The notes: generated from the sequence alone by a model not told the origin. A stretch of 64,000 nucleotides of DNA from Paenibacillus luteus (GCF_006542765.1 NZ_SKCD01000001.1:124001-188000), one strand, 5' to 3'. Counted from the stretch's first letter, positions 52,351 through 61,906 are shown. A program made the numbers and translations.

Positions 52351-54900
52351 TTACAGAGTTCTTTGTACAATCTTTATTTGATTCATCAGGTAGTTCGGTG
52401 CATTCAAATTTTCAACATTTAGATTTCTTAACCAATGGAGGCATACTTCTGAAGTATAAACTTCTAAAAAGCCGAGTTCTTTTGCTAAAACAATAGCTGC
52501 CTCCCTTGGAAGTCCAATAGCCATAAACTCAAGAGCTGGGATACTACATGCCCCATATTCTAAATATGCTGATAAATTTATAAGCTTGTCAGCTTCATCT
52601 TTCTTTCCTATTGATTGTAAATATGCTTTTAGAACCTCTGTATATACTTGAGTATACTTTACAATTTTATATCTAATCATATTATTTAAAAACTCAACTC
52701 TGGTTTTAACAAGACTCGTTAATTGTTTTCCTTTCTTCTCTTGTAAAGACTTATTATAAAATATTATTGATGACAAAGAATCTCCAAGCATCCACCTAAA
52801 TCCATTCATAGAGATCATATTAATAAATTTTTCTTTCCAATCATCGTTCTCAAACAAAATACCGCTTATTGTAACTATCATTTTAAATCTTTGGTAACTA
52901 GCGCCGTAAGAAGGAACGGGATACAAAGGAAACAATTCTTCTATTTCAGCCGTTGATTCAAATAAACGCCATAAGTCATTGATTCGTTGAGGCATTATGC
53001 CAGGAATTCTATGTAATAAATCCAAAGGAGGAAGAAATTCATCTATCATCGTTTGAGCAATTCGATCAATCTCAATTAGGTTCTTCTCATTAAAATCATC
53101 TACATAAATAGAACTTTCTAACGTCTTCCCTCGCATTCTATCATTTAAAATTACTGATATCATTTGTTCATTATAATCATCCAATTTGGATTCTGAATCA
53201 TAATTTAATAAATACTCTTTAAACTTATCGCTTTCTTTCGTTAGTATTTTCTCCGTAGCAGGAGTGATGGTTAATCCCCTAGATCCAGTTGTTGGATTTG
53301 TTTCCCACTCATCTAATTCAATACAGATGATATTTCCCGAAAAATCATTCCCCATCCTTCCAGCTCTACCTGCCAAATTCCAAAAATTTAGTTTGTCAAT
53401 AGGTTCACTGTTTCCTTTTTCAGGTTTATACGCAAAAATGTTTTTTGCAGGCATGTTCATTCCTTCAAGGAGGGTTGATGTACAACTAACAATTTTTAAA
53501 TCTCCAGATTTAAATAAGTCTTCAATACCTGATCTTATGATAGGGGGTAATGAACCAAAGTGGAAGGCTAAACCACATCGTATAAAATTAGCTAATTCAA
53601 AATCTTTCGAGATATATTCTTCTATAAAATCAGCAAATTCATCTAGTTTTTCATTGTTCAATTTATCAAATTTACCATTGTTACTAAGTGCTCTTATAAC
53701 ATCAGTTGATTTCATCGGTTCGCTTGCATATATAATGGATGTCTGATTATTCCATAATAGAGATGCAATATCAGCGAGCAATCTGTATTCTGTAGTTCCA
53801 TTTCTAAAAAAATCAATTACTCCTATCTCTCTTTCATCTTCATCGTCTTCAAAATAAGTGTTTACTGATAGTTTATTTTGATTAACGTTAACTTTAATTA
53901 AATTTTGTCTCACAAGGGGGAGTTTTTCTTTTTCATCAGTTCCATTTGTGATTTCAAATGTTTCTAGCAATTTTTCTGGATTTTCCACTAATGGACTAGA
54001 GAATAGAATTTTTGCAGTGGGCCATAAAGATTGAGCAAATTTAATTGAGTTTTCTAGTAGAATCCCTCTACCACCACTTTGAATATTATGTGCCTCATCA
54101 ATAACAATTATGTTTGTATTCAATTTTTTTGAGGATTCTAAATCAGCACATAAATGATATAGTCTCTCTTGTGTTAAAACAAGTATATTGGATCTGCCCT
54201 CATTTTTTATTAAATTCTCCGTTTCAGATGAACAACTTACATTAATATTTTTTAACTCTAGTTCTTGAATGTATGATAAAAGATCGTTCATAACCTGTCT
54301 AATTAAGGCTCTTGTCGGTACAATATAAATGGCCGTTGCTCCTGGTTGTTTCACGACTTGATCTAATAAAATTTTCAAAAAAATAAATGATTTTCCAGCT
54401 GAGGTAGGAGCCGAGACACTTAACCCGTCCACTTCTGTAATCAAATCTGATACATTTCTTTGAAAGTTAGTCAGTAAATAATCTTCATCTAAAAACTTCC
54501 TAGTATTAATACTCTCTAGAACAAAGGATTCAAGAGATGATAATCCACCTAAAAGTTTCTTGTAATCACGTATATCCTTTTTCTTTTGAAGCAACGATAT
54601 AGCTGGATAATTACCCAATTTTCTTAATACAAAAAAAGAACTTAAACTGACACCTTTCGAAGGATTAATCAACGGTAGCGTAGTGGCAATTTGTAGAGCT
54701 TTTTTTCTATTATCAATACTCAGAGAATTCGCTAGAATATTTGCAGATTCTAGAAGTATTTTTATTTCATCCATTGTAACTTTTTGAGGTTCCTCATTCG
54801 TTTTATCAAAAAACTCATTATAAACCTCTATAGTTTTAATTTTTTTAAGCAGTTCATTCACTATTTCTCTAGAATGAATTCTATTAACTAAAGTCTCCAT
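52351..54900 (-). CDS. hamB: Ski2-like helicase, HamB type (third gene of defence operon)
   Basis: An 849-residue superfamily 2 helicase. The Q motif region reads LTNFQRNV, Walker A SAPTSAGKS (about 163-171), motif Ia YIVPTRALIRQ and motif II VIDEAHN. Motif V reads STLLEGMNMPAKN and motif VI FWNLAGRAGRMG. A long C-terminal helical region (about 600-849) follows. Size, Ski2-like spacing and position next to a HamA-domain gene fit HamB of Hachiman, a helicase that senses damaged or phage DNA and controls the HamA nuclease. It starts 13 bases after the protease-HamA gene with an AAGGAG site. Confidence is high for helicase, moderate for HamB. Confidence 0.85.
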   Translation of the reverse strand: METLVNRIHSREIVNELLKKIKTIEVYNEFFDKTNEEPQKVTMDEIKILLESANILANSLSIDNRKKALQIATTLPLINPSKGVSLSSFFVLRKLGNYPAISLLQKKKDIRDYKKLLGGLSSLESFVLESINTRKFLDEDYLLTNFQRNVSDLITEVDGLSVSAPTSAGKSFIFLKILLDQVVKQPGATAIYIVPTRALIRQVMNDLLSYIQELELKNINVSCSSETENLIKNEGRSNILVLTQERLYHLCADLESSKKLNTNIIVIDEAHNIQSGGRGILLENSIKFAQSLWPTAKILFSSPLVENPEKLLETFEITNGTDEKEKLPLVRQNLIKVNVNQNKLSVNTYFEDDEDEREIGVIDFFRNGTTEYRLLADIASLLWNNQTSIIYASEPMKSTDVIRALSNNGKFDKLNNEKLDEFADFIEEYISKDFELANFIRCGLAFHFGSLPPIIRSGIEDLFKSGDLKIVSCTSTLLEGMNMPAKNIFAYKPEKGNSEPIDKLNFWNLAGRAGRMGNDFSGNIICIELDEWETNPTTGSRGLTITPATEKILTKESDKFKEYLLNYDSESKLDDYNEQMISVILNDRMRGKTLESSIYVDDFNEKNLIEIDRIAQTMIDEFLPPLDLLHRIPGIMPQRINDLWRLFESTAEIEELFPLYPVPSYGASYQRFKMIVTISGILFENDDWKEKFINMISMNGFRWMLGDSLSSIIFYNKSLQEKKGKQLTSLVKTRVEFLNNMIRYKIVKYTQVYTEVLKAYLQSIGKKDEADKLINLSAYLEYGACSIPALEFMAIGLPREAAIVLAKELGFLEVYTSEVCLHWLRNLNVENLNAPNYLMNQIKIVQRTL

Positions 54901-54913
54901 TTGGATCTCCTTT

Positions 54914-56497
54914 CTAAGCGAATTCTTCTATGATCAGACGCTCAAATGCTGAAATATCATTAAAAGGAAGAATAAACCAATTAACTTTCACATTATTATT
55001 TTTGAAAAATGAAATTATCTCATCGTGAATATAATCATGATTGCTTCCAGACTCTTTTATATAGAGCTGTTTTACTATTTCTTCTATTCTAGAATGACCA
55101 CCATCTTCAATCCCCTTAATTCTTGAAGAATTATAACCAGTGAATATTGTAATTTCCAATATGACATCTTCCCAATTTCTGGTTTTATTATTAATAAAAT
55201 TATCAAGTTGTTGCTTGAAATACCCGTAATTCATATGCTCATACATGCCTTCATCAGATATAAAAATGTCGTTCTGTATGTCGATATTACTTTCTAATAA
55301 TTCAATTGAGTCCCTCACGCTTTGTTTAAAGTCTGTACTCAATTTACCTTCACCTAAATAAAATAGTAATTTACTTTCGCGCATCCCTAGATATACTTCA
55401 TTAAATGAATCATTATTACCCTCTATACTAAATCTTGTGAAGTATTTTGAAACTCCAAGAACTCCCTCAAAAAGCATCCAAAGTAATATTGCCCCAAGCT
55501 TTCCTTGTTTATGAATTTCATGAATTGCAAGTTTCGTCTTTTTATGGATTTCTAAGATTTTCATAGGATCTTGTGATAGTTCAACAAGTTCATTCAAGTT
55601 GCATACGTATTGATTCAAAGCGGCAGCCAAATACTTTGCTAACTTCCCTATCTTACTCTTATCTTCATGATATTTTAAATAGTAGGGATCAATTGATATA
55701 CTTAATCCTTGGTTATCTTTTTCAATGTTTACTTTTTCAAAGAATTCTTTACAACTCGCCTTTTGCGTCTCAATACGCCGTTTAAGGAGAGGACTATTAC
55801 TTTGAAAAGAAGACATGATCTTTCTTGGATTATCTATAAAAAATGTTTCGCATTTTTTAAAACTAACGGCTTTAAGTTGAGATTTTATTGCACTATTCTC
55901 TTCATTAACGATGATCCCACATATTTTATTTTCAATAATTAAAGGTGATCCTGATAATCCCCCTAAAGTATAAGGCCAATCTTCTTTAATTAGATCACTC
56001 AGCAAATGAATATCATAAACAGTCTGTTTTTCGAAATTATCAATGTAGTGAATATCTCCATTTATATAACAATGCTTAGTACCTTCTTTAGCCTCATTCC
56101 AATTTTCAGGATAGCCAACAGTCTCCCAGTGATCTGTCTCACTTATTTCATCGACACAAATTTGCAGCCAATTTGTTATATGAGTTACTGATTCTTTTAG
56201 TTCTAACAATGCAATATCGGACTGATTGTCAAAACTGATAACCTTTGCTATACGTTCTCTAGCTACTCCTTCCTCATCAAAAAAAGATAATATTACTTCC
56301 TGGTCACTCTCAATATTTTTTTCCACACAGTGTTTCGCAGTAATAGCATATTTCTCTTCAATAAAAAAAGCTGTCCCCTTAGTGCCGCATAATAAACTGG
56401 CTGAGATATCATAAATTTGCTTGACCTTATTTATTGTAACTGCCCCCTTAAAGTGTAACTGTAGCGATAAACCCTTCTGTTCCTTCAGATAAATCAT
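54914..56497 (-). CDS. Trypsin-like protease fused to a HamA-like (DUF1837) nuclease domain
   Basis: About 527 residues. Numbered from a possible TTG start at 56509, the N-terminal half (about 35-235) is a trypsin-like serine protease. Its His60 is in AITAKHC, Asp98 in QSDIALLEL and Ser186 in GGLSGSPLI, a complete triad. The C-terminal half (about 265-527) resembles the DUF1837 effector HamA: NEVYLG, then FYLGEGKLSTDFKQSVRDSIELL, a beta-strand Glu-x-Lys as in PD-(D/E)XK nucleases. The ATG at 56497 has no ribosome site and overlaps the end of the MBL gene by 50 bases, so translation is probably coupled. An effector gated by a helicase and activated by proteolysis is inferred. Confidence 0.8.
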   Translation of the reverse strand: MIYLKEQKGLSLQLHFKGAVTINKVKQIYDISASLLCGTKGTAFFIEEKYAITAKHCVEKNIESDQEVILSFFDEEGVARERIAKVISFDNQSDIALLELKESVTHITNWLQICVDEISETDHWETVGYPENWNEAKEGTKHCYINGDIHYIDNFEKQTVYDIHLLSDLIKEDWPYTLGGLSGSPLIIENKICGIIVNEENSAIKSQLKAVSFKKCETFFIDNPRKIMSSFQSNSPLLKRRIETQKASCKEFFEKVNIEKDNQGLSISIDPYYLKYHEDKSKIGKLAKYLAAALNQYVCNLNELVELSQDPMKILEIHKKTKLAIHEIHKQGKLGAILLWMLFEGVLGVSKYFTRFSIEGNNDSFNEVYLGMRESKLLFYLGEGKLSTDFKQSVRDSIELLESNIDIQNDIFISDEGMYEHMNYGYFKQQLDNFINNKTRNWEDVILEITIFTGYNSSRIKGIEDGGHSRIEEIVKQLYIKESGSNHDYIHDEIISFFKNNNVKVNWFILPFNDISAFERLIIEEFA

Positions 56498-57743
56498 TTG
56501 TAATTTCAATGCTAAAATTATATTTTTCTTTCAATTCTTCATTGTCGATTATTTTTATGATATGAATTGGTTTATAGTTAAAAATCAGTGTTTTATATCT
56601 ATCTCTATTAACGGAAATTATTCTAAAAATAGTTTCAATATCGGGATGTGTAAAACCCTTTCCTCTCCCATTCGTTGAGAATATATATTTATCTGTATCA
56701 ATAAGTTCTAACAGTTCAATACTTGTATTATGCTTACTTCCATGATGGGAAACTTTAACGGCATTAAAAAACACTTTCTCCACTTTTTCTTTTTCAGCTA
56801 TTTCCTTCAATTTTCCAATTATTATATCAGTGTGTGAATCAGCTAAAAATAGCACCCTTTTTTCTTCAAATTCTAAAATAAATGCTATCGAACTTCCATT
56901 TACCGTCGTACTATCAGGCTCAAAAGGCTCATTAGCTGTTCGCATTATGTCATTATCCGATGAAACATTATATAATTTTCTGTTTCTTGGATTGGATCCA
57001 TGTATATTTGCGAAATAAACTTCAAAAGCATCATCCATTAACTTATCACTCGATATTTTACCTCTAAATCCTTCTGAAACTAACTTTTCTCTCCACAAAT
57101 CATCTAACGCTTGTAGCTTATCTGTATCAGGCGATAAAATAGTGATTTTCACATCTTCATTTAACGCGATTTTTCTGAAACAAGAATTACTATTATCATG
57201 CAATCTCTCTACTGTCACTGCATTACTACTAAAGTGAGAATTCCAAACATCTGAATATTTATAATAATATAATAACGAAGCTAGGGTTGATCCTTTTGAA
57301 ACACCAATGCTATCTATAGTCTTATAACCTTGCTCTTTAGGACGCCCTTTATTTGTTATATCTTCCAGTATGAATTCATTTTTCTTATGTTCCGTTTTCT
57401 GAATTTCATTATCGAGCAGCCCACTTTTTTGTTTATCAAACTGCAAGTGCCTAAAGCTGTTATACCAAACGTTCTCCACTTTTATTATATTAGTTTTCTC
57501 AGACTGACCATTTTCACTGAAGAACTTTATCCCGCCCGAAATATGATCATCATCAACATGAGTAAAGATTATCAAAGATAAGCTCTCACCATTATTATTA
57601 ATTTCTATTAGTTTCTCTTTAATGCTATTTGAATAGGTTGACATAAATCCCATGTCGATAAGAAGATAAGTATTTTCTTTGCCCATACAGGTTACCAAAA
57701 AACTATCACCATATGATGCTGGAAAAACCTCAATTTTTAGCAA
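56448..57743 (-). CDS. Metallo-beta-lactamase-fold protein (first gene of defence operon)
   Basis: A 431-residue protein starting at TTG (57741-57743) after GGGTG. The N-terminus LKIEVFPASYGDSFLVTCMG and metal motif FTHVDDDHISGG (THxDxDH at 61-67) mark a ComEC-like MBL domain. VSHHGSKHNTS (about 338) and FSTNGRGKGFTHP supply later His ligands. No membrane span is seen, so it is the soluble type. MBL proteins of this kind precede trypsin-like genes in type 1 AVAST loci. It reads leftwards from the 211-base region shared with the Toprim gene. Confidence 0.88.
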   Translation of the reverse strand: MLKIEVFPASYGDSFLVTCMGKENTYLLIDMGFMSTYSNSIKEKLIEINNNGESLSLIIFTHVDDDHISGGIKFFSENGQSEKTNIIKVENVWYNSFRHLQFDKQKSGLLDNEIQKTEHKKNEFILEDITNKGRPKEQGYKTIDSIGVSKGSTLASLLYYYKYSDVWNSHFSSNAVTVERLHDNSNSCFRKIALNEDVKITILSPDTDKLQALDDLWREKLVSEGFRGKISSDKLMDDAFEVYFANIHGSNPRNRKLYNVSSDNDIMRTANEPFEPDSTTVNGSSIAFILEFEEKRVLFLADSHTDIIIGKLKEIAEKEKVEKVFFNAVKVSHHGSKHNTSIELLELIDTDKYIFSTNGRGKGFTHPDIETIFRIISVNRDRYKTLIFNYKPIHIIKIIDNEELKEKYNFSIEITNDLSEGTEGFIATVTL

Positions 57744-57954
57744 TCAATATTCACCCGCTCCGAGTATAGATTAACATGATGATCTTCGAATTTAAGTTAT
57801 CCGTAATAATTGGAAATTTATCCACACTCCATTTTGCATATTCTTCCTAATTCGACACCCACTCCCTTTCCTCCTTCAAAAGACCTATTCTTATTTGTCT
57901 CTTTTATCTCAGAAATGCTTATGTGACGACATACTTAAATTTGAGGTGCTTAAC

Positions 57955-58950
57955 ATGAGAAGAGAAACGTCAATAAATCATTTTCAGATCACCCAGGCAA
58001 AAAACATTAACCTAATACAATTTGCTCGGTCTCAAGGTTACATCCTTCAAAGTGGCGGCCGCCGCGCGTTCCATGCGAAGCACAGTGGTGGCCTATACTT
58101 TTTCAAGAATAATAATAAGTATCATCATTTCTCCACAGGCAATAGTGGCGGTCCCATTGATTTTGTCATGCAATTTTGGAACCTAAATTTCAAGGAGGCT
58201 GTTACCCTACTCTTAGAAAATGAGATCCCCAATCCCCACTGCTCGCCGCTCTCTCCCGTTTCAAAAAAAGCCGAACAGCTCATTCTTCCGAATAAGGCAC
58301 CCAATTATAGTAGGACCGCATGGTATCTCATTAATATTCGAGGAATTGACTCCGAAATCGTATCTCAACTCATGCATGAAAAAAAGCTCTACCAGCAAGC
58401 TGTAACCGGGAACTGTGTTTTCGTTGGATACGACCAAGATGAGACTCCAAAGTACTGTTCCATGAGGGGTACCAACCCAGAGCGCATGTTTAAACAGGAC
58501 CGAGAATTCTCAGATAAAAGCTATCCCTTCTATATCTCAACCAACTCATCCAACAAACGCGTTTATGTATTCGAAAGCCCCATCGATGCAATGAGCCATG
58601 CTACTCTTACAAAGCTGGATGGCTTGGACTGGAGAGCCGATCACCGTATCTCTCTTGGTTGTTTATCCAATAATGCTCTTCAACACTTCCTCTCTCGCCA
58701 TAGCATCCAGGAAATCATCTTCTGTCTGGACAATGACTATACTGCCACCTTTAAAGACGGCAGCCCTGCCCCCAATTGGGGACAAGAGGCTGCCTTTAAA
58801 TTTACCCAAAAGTATGCGGAGCTGGGCTATCAGACTTCGACCCAAACGCCGCAAAATAAAGACTTTAACGAAGACTTAGTAGCCTTCCGACAAGCTGAGC
58901 GTGAAGCGAAGCTATCCCCCACAGAGGAGGAATGTGACCATGAGCCTTAA
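57955..58950 (+). CDS. DUF3991 / Toprim-domain ICE protein
   Basis: A 331-residue primase-like protein. The ATG at 57955 follows TTGAGGTG. The N-terminal part (about 1-100) is DUF3991-like, including GYILQSGGRRAFHAKHSGGLYFF and FSTGNSGGPIDFVMQFW. The Toprim domain (about 195-300) has VYVFESPIDAMSHATL with the catalytic-type Glu and EIIFCLDNDYTATFKDG with the DxD-like motif. Such proteins are conserved in conjugative elements and may prime replication of the transferred strand. It restarts the rightward core gene order after the leftward cargo. Confidence 0.88.
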   Translation: MRRETSINHFQITQAKNINLIQFARSQGYILQSGGRRAFHAKHSGGLYFFKNNNKYHHFSTGNSGGPIDFVMQFWNLNFKEAVTLLLENEIPNPHCSPLSPVSKKAEQLILPNKAPNYSRTAWYLINIRGIDSEIVSQLMHEKKLYQQAVTGNCVFVGYDQDETPKYCSMRGTNPERMFKQDREFSDKSYPFYISTNSSNKRVYVFESPIDAMSHATLTKLDGLDWRADHRISLGCLSNNALQHFLSRHSIQEIIFCLDNDYTATFKDGSPAPNWGQEAAFKFTQKYAELGYQTSTQTPQNKDFNEDLVAFRQAEREAKLSPTEEECDHEP

Positions 58951-58984
58951 ACTTTTTTCTCATTGGATAGGGTTACTGCCGATC

Positions 58985-59118
58985 CCCAGACAGAGAGGTC
59001 CACCCTCTGTCTGGGTGTAAAGGCAGGAATAGCCAAATGTCATTTGGCGTAAGAAACCGCGTGGAAGCAGAGCTTCCACCGACATTTTTGGGGTTCTTTC
59101 CCCGATGATCGAATGTCG
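58985..59118. other. Candidate origin of transfer (oriT)
   Basis: This 134-base stretch before the MobC-like and relaxase genes holds four inverted repeats in a row. CCCAGACAGAG pairs with its complement (58985-58995/59005-59015). GCCAAATG pairs across one T (59032-59048), and GTGGAAGC across three bases (59061-59079). CGACATT pairs with AATGTCG (59080-59086/59112-59118) around an inner GGGG/CCCC stem. No T run follows them. Dense repeats just upstream of mobilisation genes are the hallmark of oriT. A 26-codon ORF (58940-59020) overlaps it and is probably not a gene. Confidence 0.6.
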
Positions 59119-59150
59119 CTGACGGAACTCCCTATAGCGAGGTGATGCCC

Positions 59151-59633
59151 TTGGCCCAACCTGAAAAGACCGTACAAATTACCGTCAAACTCCCCAAGAA
59201 ACAGTATGATGCGCTGAAAAAATACGCAGCCTCCAAACACCTCACCATGGCAGATGTTGTAAGAGCCTTTGTTCAGAAGGGCATGTCTATCGAGTCGTAT
59301 ACCCAAGAGATCGACTTTATTACATCCATTATCCGTCAGGAAATCAACATCTCCATCGGCGGACTCAGCAACCGGCTGGCCGGACTTGCCAGCAAAGACC
59401 TCATCATGTCTGCTGCCGCGTACTATTCCACTATTGCCATCATTACGGATCTCATCGACACCAACCGCTATACCACCTTCCGAGAGATTGAAAAGAAAGC
59501 ACGGCAATTAGCAGTGGAGTATACCAAGATGAAACTGACTGATGCCGAAAAGCTGTTTCTCTCTGGCGATGCCTTCGAGCAAAACATCGAGCACTTGCGC
59601 GGAGGTGATGCTACTGTCAGCCCTAATCTATAA
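59151..59633 (+). CDS. MobC-like mobilisation accessory protein
   Basis: A 160-residue protein. The N-terminus reads as a ribbon-helix-helix DNA-binding domain (TVQITVKLPKKQYDALKKYAASKHLTMADVVRAFVQKG). A helical second half would contact the relaxase. I chose TTG at 59151, placed eight bases after GAGG; GTG (59142) and ATG (59145) overlap the ribosome site. It ends 26 bases inside the relaxase gene, so the two are coupled. It probably binds the adjacent inverted repeats to form the relaxosome. Confidence 0.82.
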   Translation: MAQPEKTVQITVKLPKKQYDALKKYAASKHLTMADVVRAFVQKGMSIESYTQEIDFITSIIRQEINISIGGLSNRLAGLASKDLIMSAAAYYSTIAIITDLIDTNRYTTFREIEKKARQLAVEYTKMKLTDAEKLFLSGDAFEQNIEHLRGGDATVSPNL

Positions 59634-60849
59634 ACAGCGCTTCTTTCACCCCAACCACCACAAAACCCCTGTCAGCAACTACGTCCATATTGGCTACATT
59701 GCCACTCGCCCCGGCGCAGTCCGGCATGAGAACTTGCCTCATGGACTTTTTGGTAAAATACAGCCGGGCAGCTTACAAAGCTTTCAGTCTTGGCAAGAAG
59801 TCGCTCGAATTGCCAGAGAAATTTCCCAGCAAGGCAAAAACATGTATCGCAGTGTTATTTCCTTTCGCACCGAAACGGCGATGGAATTGGGCCTCCATGA
59901 CTTTGCCGCATGGCAGCAGTACACCGAGCAGCATATGGCTACCCTTGCCGCTCAAAATGGAATCCGAATCGAAAACCTGTGCTGGGCAGCTGCCTTTCAC
60001 AATGAGAAAGACCATCCTCATCTACATGTCGTCTTCTGGGACAAGGCGCAGGCGGTCATGAAAAACTTTACCCATCCCGAAGTTCCCAACCGAATTCGCA
60101 AACAACTCATTAAGGATACGTTTGCTTTTAAGATCAAAGCATTCTGCGAACAACGCGATCTGGCTAAGTTAGGCATAACAGGCGTCACAGATCAAGTTAT
60201 TGAACAATTTGAAACCTATATGAAATCGCTGAATCCCAAAGCATTTCAATCCCTCCAGCAGCGTTTTGAACATGAGGATGAGGATTCTTTGCTTCGTTTG
60301 CCCAAGCATCATTTGGTGGACAAGCAGACCCTAGAACAGCTTGCTTCACGACTCATGGTGCTGCGTAATCAAATGCCCAAAACAGGCCGACTCGCATACA
60401 AGCTGCTGCCGCCGAATGCAAAGGAACAAGTAGACGAACTGGTTCAACATGTACTGAAGGACACCCCCTATTTATATCAAATGACACAAGCTTACGTGCA
60501 AGCCAAACTGGGATTAGCCAAGCTGTATACATCCGATCCAGAACAATTGGAAAAACAGCGATTCCGGTATCAGGCAGAAGCAGAAAAGCGCATTGCCAAC
60601 CGTGTCCTCTCCACCATCCGAACGATCATCAAGCTGGAAAAAGACGCCGATTTCCACCTGCATCAAGCCAAGCGCCAGACAGCAATGGCAGAGCAACTTC
60701 TATTGGAACTGCTTCATGTGATGGAAGGAATGGCTATGACTGCTCAACTGGATTTTGACGAGAAAGTGAAAGTAATGGGAGGCGATTTATCCAAGCAAGC
60801 CAAGAAAGACTGGTTTTTACGGCATCAGGATCAGGGCTTAGGAAGATAA
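59608..60849 (+). CDS. MobP-type relaxase
   Basis: A 413-residue relaxase from the ATG at 59608; GGAGG lies only two bases before it, so a CTG at 59614 is an alternative. The metal-binding motif of HUH relaxases is visible as NEKDHPHLHVVFWD (about 130-143). An N-terminal region with YVHIGYIATRPGA and MYRSVISFRTETAMELGL fits the MobP3-like family common in Firmicutes ICEs. The catalytic Tyr is not certain; candidates lie in the first 100 residues. A coiled C-terminus (about 320-380) follows. It nicks oriT and leads the transferred strand. Confidence 0.88.
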   Translation: MLLSALIYKQRFFHPNHHKTPVSNYVHIGYIATRPGAVRHENLPHGLFGKIQPGSLQSFQSWQEVARIAREISQQGKNMYRSVISFRTETAMELGLHDFAAWQQYTEQHMATLAAQNGIRIENLCWAAAFHNEKDHPHLHVVFWDKAQAVMKNFTHPEVPNRIRKQLIKDTFAFKIKAFCEQRDLAKLGITGVTDQVIEQFETYMKSLNPKAFQSLQQRFEHEDEDSLLRLPKHHLVDKQTLEQLASRLMVLRNQMPKTGRLAYKLLPPNAKEQVDELVQHVLKDTPYLYQMTQAYVQAKLGLAKLYTSDPEQLEKQRFRYQAEAEKRIANRVLSTIRTIIKLEKDADFHLHQAKRQTAMAEQLLLELLHVMEGMAMTAQLDFDEKVKVMGGDLSKQAKKDWFLRHQDQGLGR

Positions 60850-60962
60850 ACCACGGTACTCGCTGCGAAAGGCGTGTTTTTTATGGGCAATGTCGTGGAT
60901 AACTTGTGCATAATAATCATTTTTCTATGGATAACAACACTTAATCAGAAAGGACAGATCCT

Positions 60963-61148
60963 ATGTTATTTACAAATGGTCGACTGCAATCCTTTGAGCA
61001 GATGATGAAGCAAGCTCCGCATCACCATCATCGCAGCCCAAAAAAACAGCCCCAATCGAAAACTAGCTCCTCCCCAAAGCCATCGGATTTAAAACCAAAA
61101 AATCGGGAAACACTTGGGGAACAAACGACTTCTCCTATTGATTTGTAG
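60963..61148 (+). CDS. Small ICE protein with basic, disordered tail
   Basis: A 61-residue protein beginning MLFTNGRLQSFEQMMKQ, then a His/Lys/Pro/Ser-rich tail. AGAAAGGACAG precedes the ATG. Proteins with this opening recur between relaxase and VirD4 genes of Firmicutes ICEs, as far as I recall. No function is known. It is twelve bases upstream of the next gene. Confidence 0.7.
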   Translation: MLFTNGRLQSFEQMMKQAPHHHHRSPKKQPQSKTSSSPKPSDLKPKNRETLGEQTTSPIDL

Positions 61149-61160
61149 GAGTGACGCCCC

Positions 61161-61868
61161 ATGAAAAGCAAACAAGAATTTTACAAAGCTTTTTTCGCTG
61201 CGCTTACCGTACAAGGCATGGATGTTCGCCGCTCCAACTCTGCCGACTACTTGGCCGACCTTTATCAAAATGACCAACTCATTGCCTTTTTTACTCGGAC
61301 AGACAACATCGAGAAAAACCCATTTGTTACTGTGCCGGATCGGCTAATGAGCAGCATTCATGACCTAGCCAAAAAAACGGCATTTCAATTGGGTATTTGC
61401 TCAGAGAAGCCCTATCACGACAAGACCGAAAAAATTGCAAATGGTGTGTATAAGCTTTGCGAACACGGCGATGTCATTCTGGCTTGCAAGCATCATCCGC
61501 TATTTGAATACGTCTTCTCCACCTACCGTCTGGCCCCAGACAATCAAGCACCTGTACAGCGGCAATATTTTTACAACAAGGATGAGGCCATGGAAAGCTT
61601 CGCTGTTCGCAGCGGCTTGGTAGATGCCCGAAAACTGTTCAGCGAATCGGAACTGGTACTCATCCATGATGAAATGGTCAAGTTCCTTATTACCCCCAAT
61701 GACAAAACGATGGAGCAATTCGAACAAGTGCAGATCCTGATTGATCGTCTGGAAGACCTTCTGCCCGCGCTGAAAGAACGGGACATTCATCTTAATTATG
61801 ATGCCGAATTTGCCCATGACCTTGACGGCAACCCTGATGTACTGGATGCTGCTGAACCATCCCGTTAA
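61161..61868 (+). CDS. ICE protein of unknown function
   Basis: A 235-residue soluble protein. The N-terminus (MKSKQEFYKAFFAALTVQGMDVRRS, then LADLYQNDQLIAFFTRTDNI) suggests an alpha/beta domain. YFYNKDEAMESFAVRSGL and a C-terminal helix with FEQVQILIDRLEDLLPALKERDIHLNYD follow. No catalytic motif is recognised. A GGAGTGACG site lies ahead of the ATG. It sits in the rightward mobilisation operon. Confidence 0.75.
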   Translation: MKSKQEFYKAFFAALTVQGMDVRRSNSADYLADLYQNDQLIAFFTRTDNIEKNPFVTVPDRLMSSIHDLAKKTAFQLGICSEKPYHDKTEKIANGVYKLCEHGDVILACKHHPLFEYVFSTYRLAPDNQAPVQRQYFYNKDEAMESFAVRSGLVDARKLFSESELVLIHDEMVKFLITPNDKTMEQFEQVQILIDRLEDLLPALKERDIHLNYDAEFAHDLDGNPDVLDAAEPSR

Positions 61869-61906
61869 GTCATACCCGTTATTTATTGTAGAAAGAGGGG
61901 ATTCTC

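Noticed and set aside
58940..59020. 26-residue ORF after the Toprim gene
   Set aside because: It runs through the first inverted repeat of the candidate oriT and overlaps the Toprim stop; the hairpin explains the sequence better.
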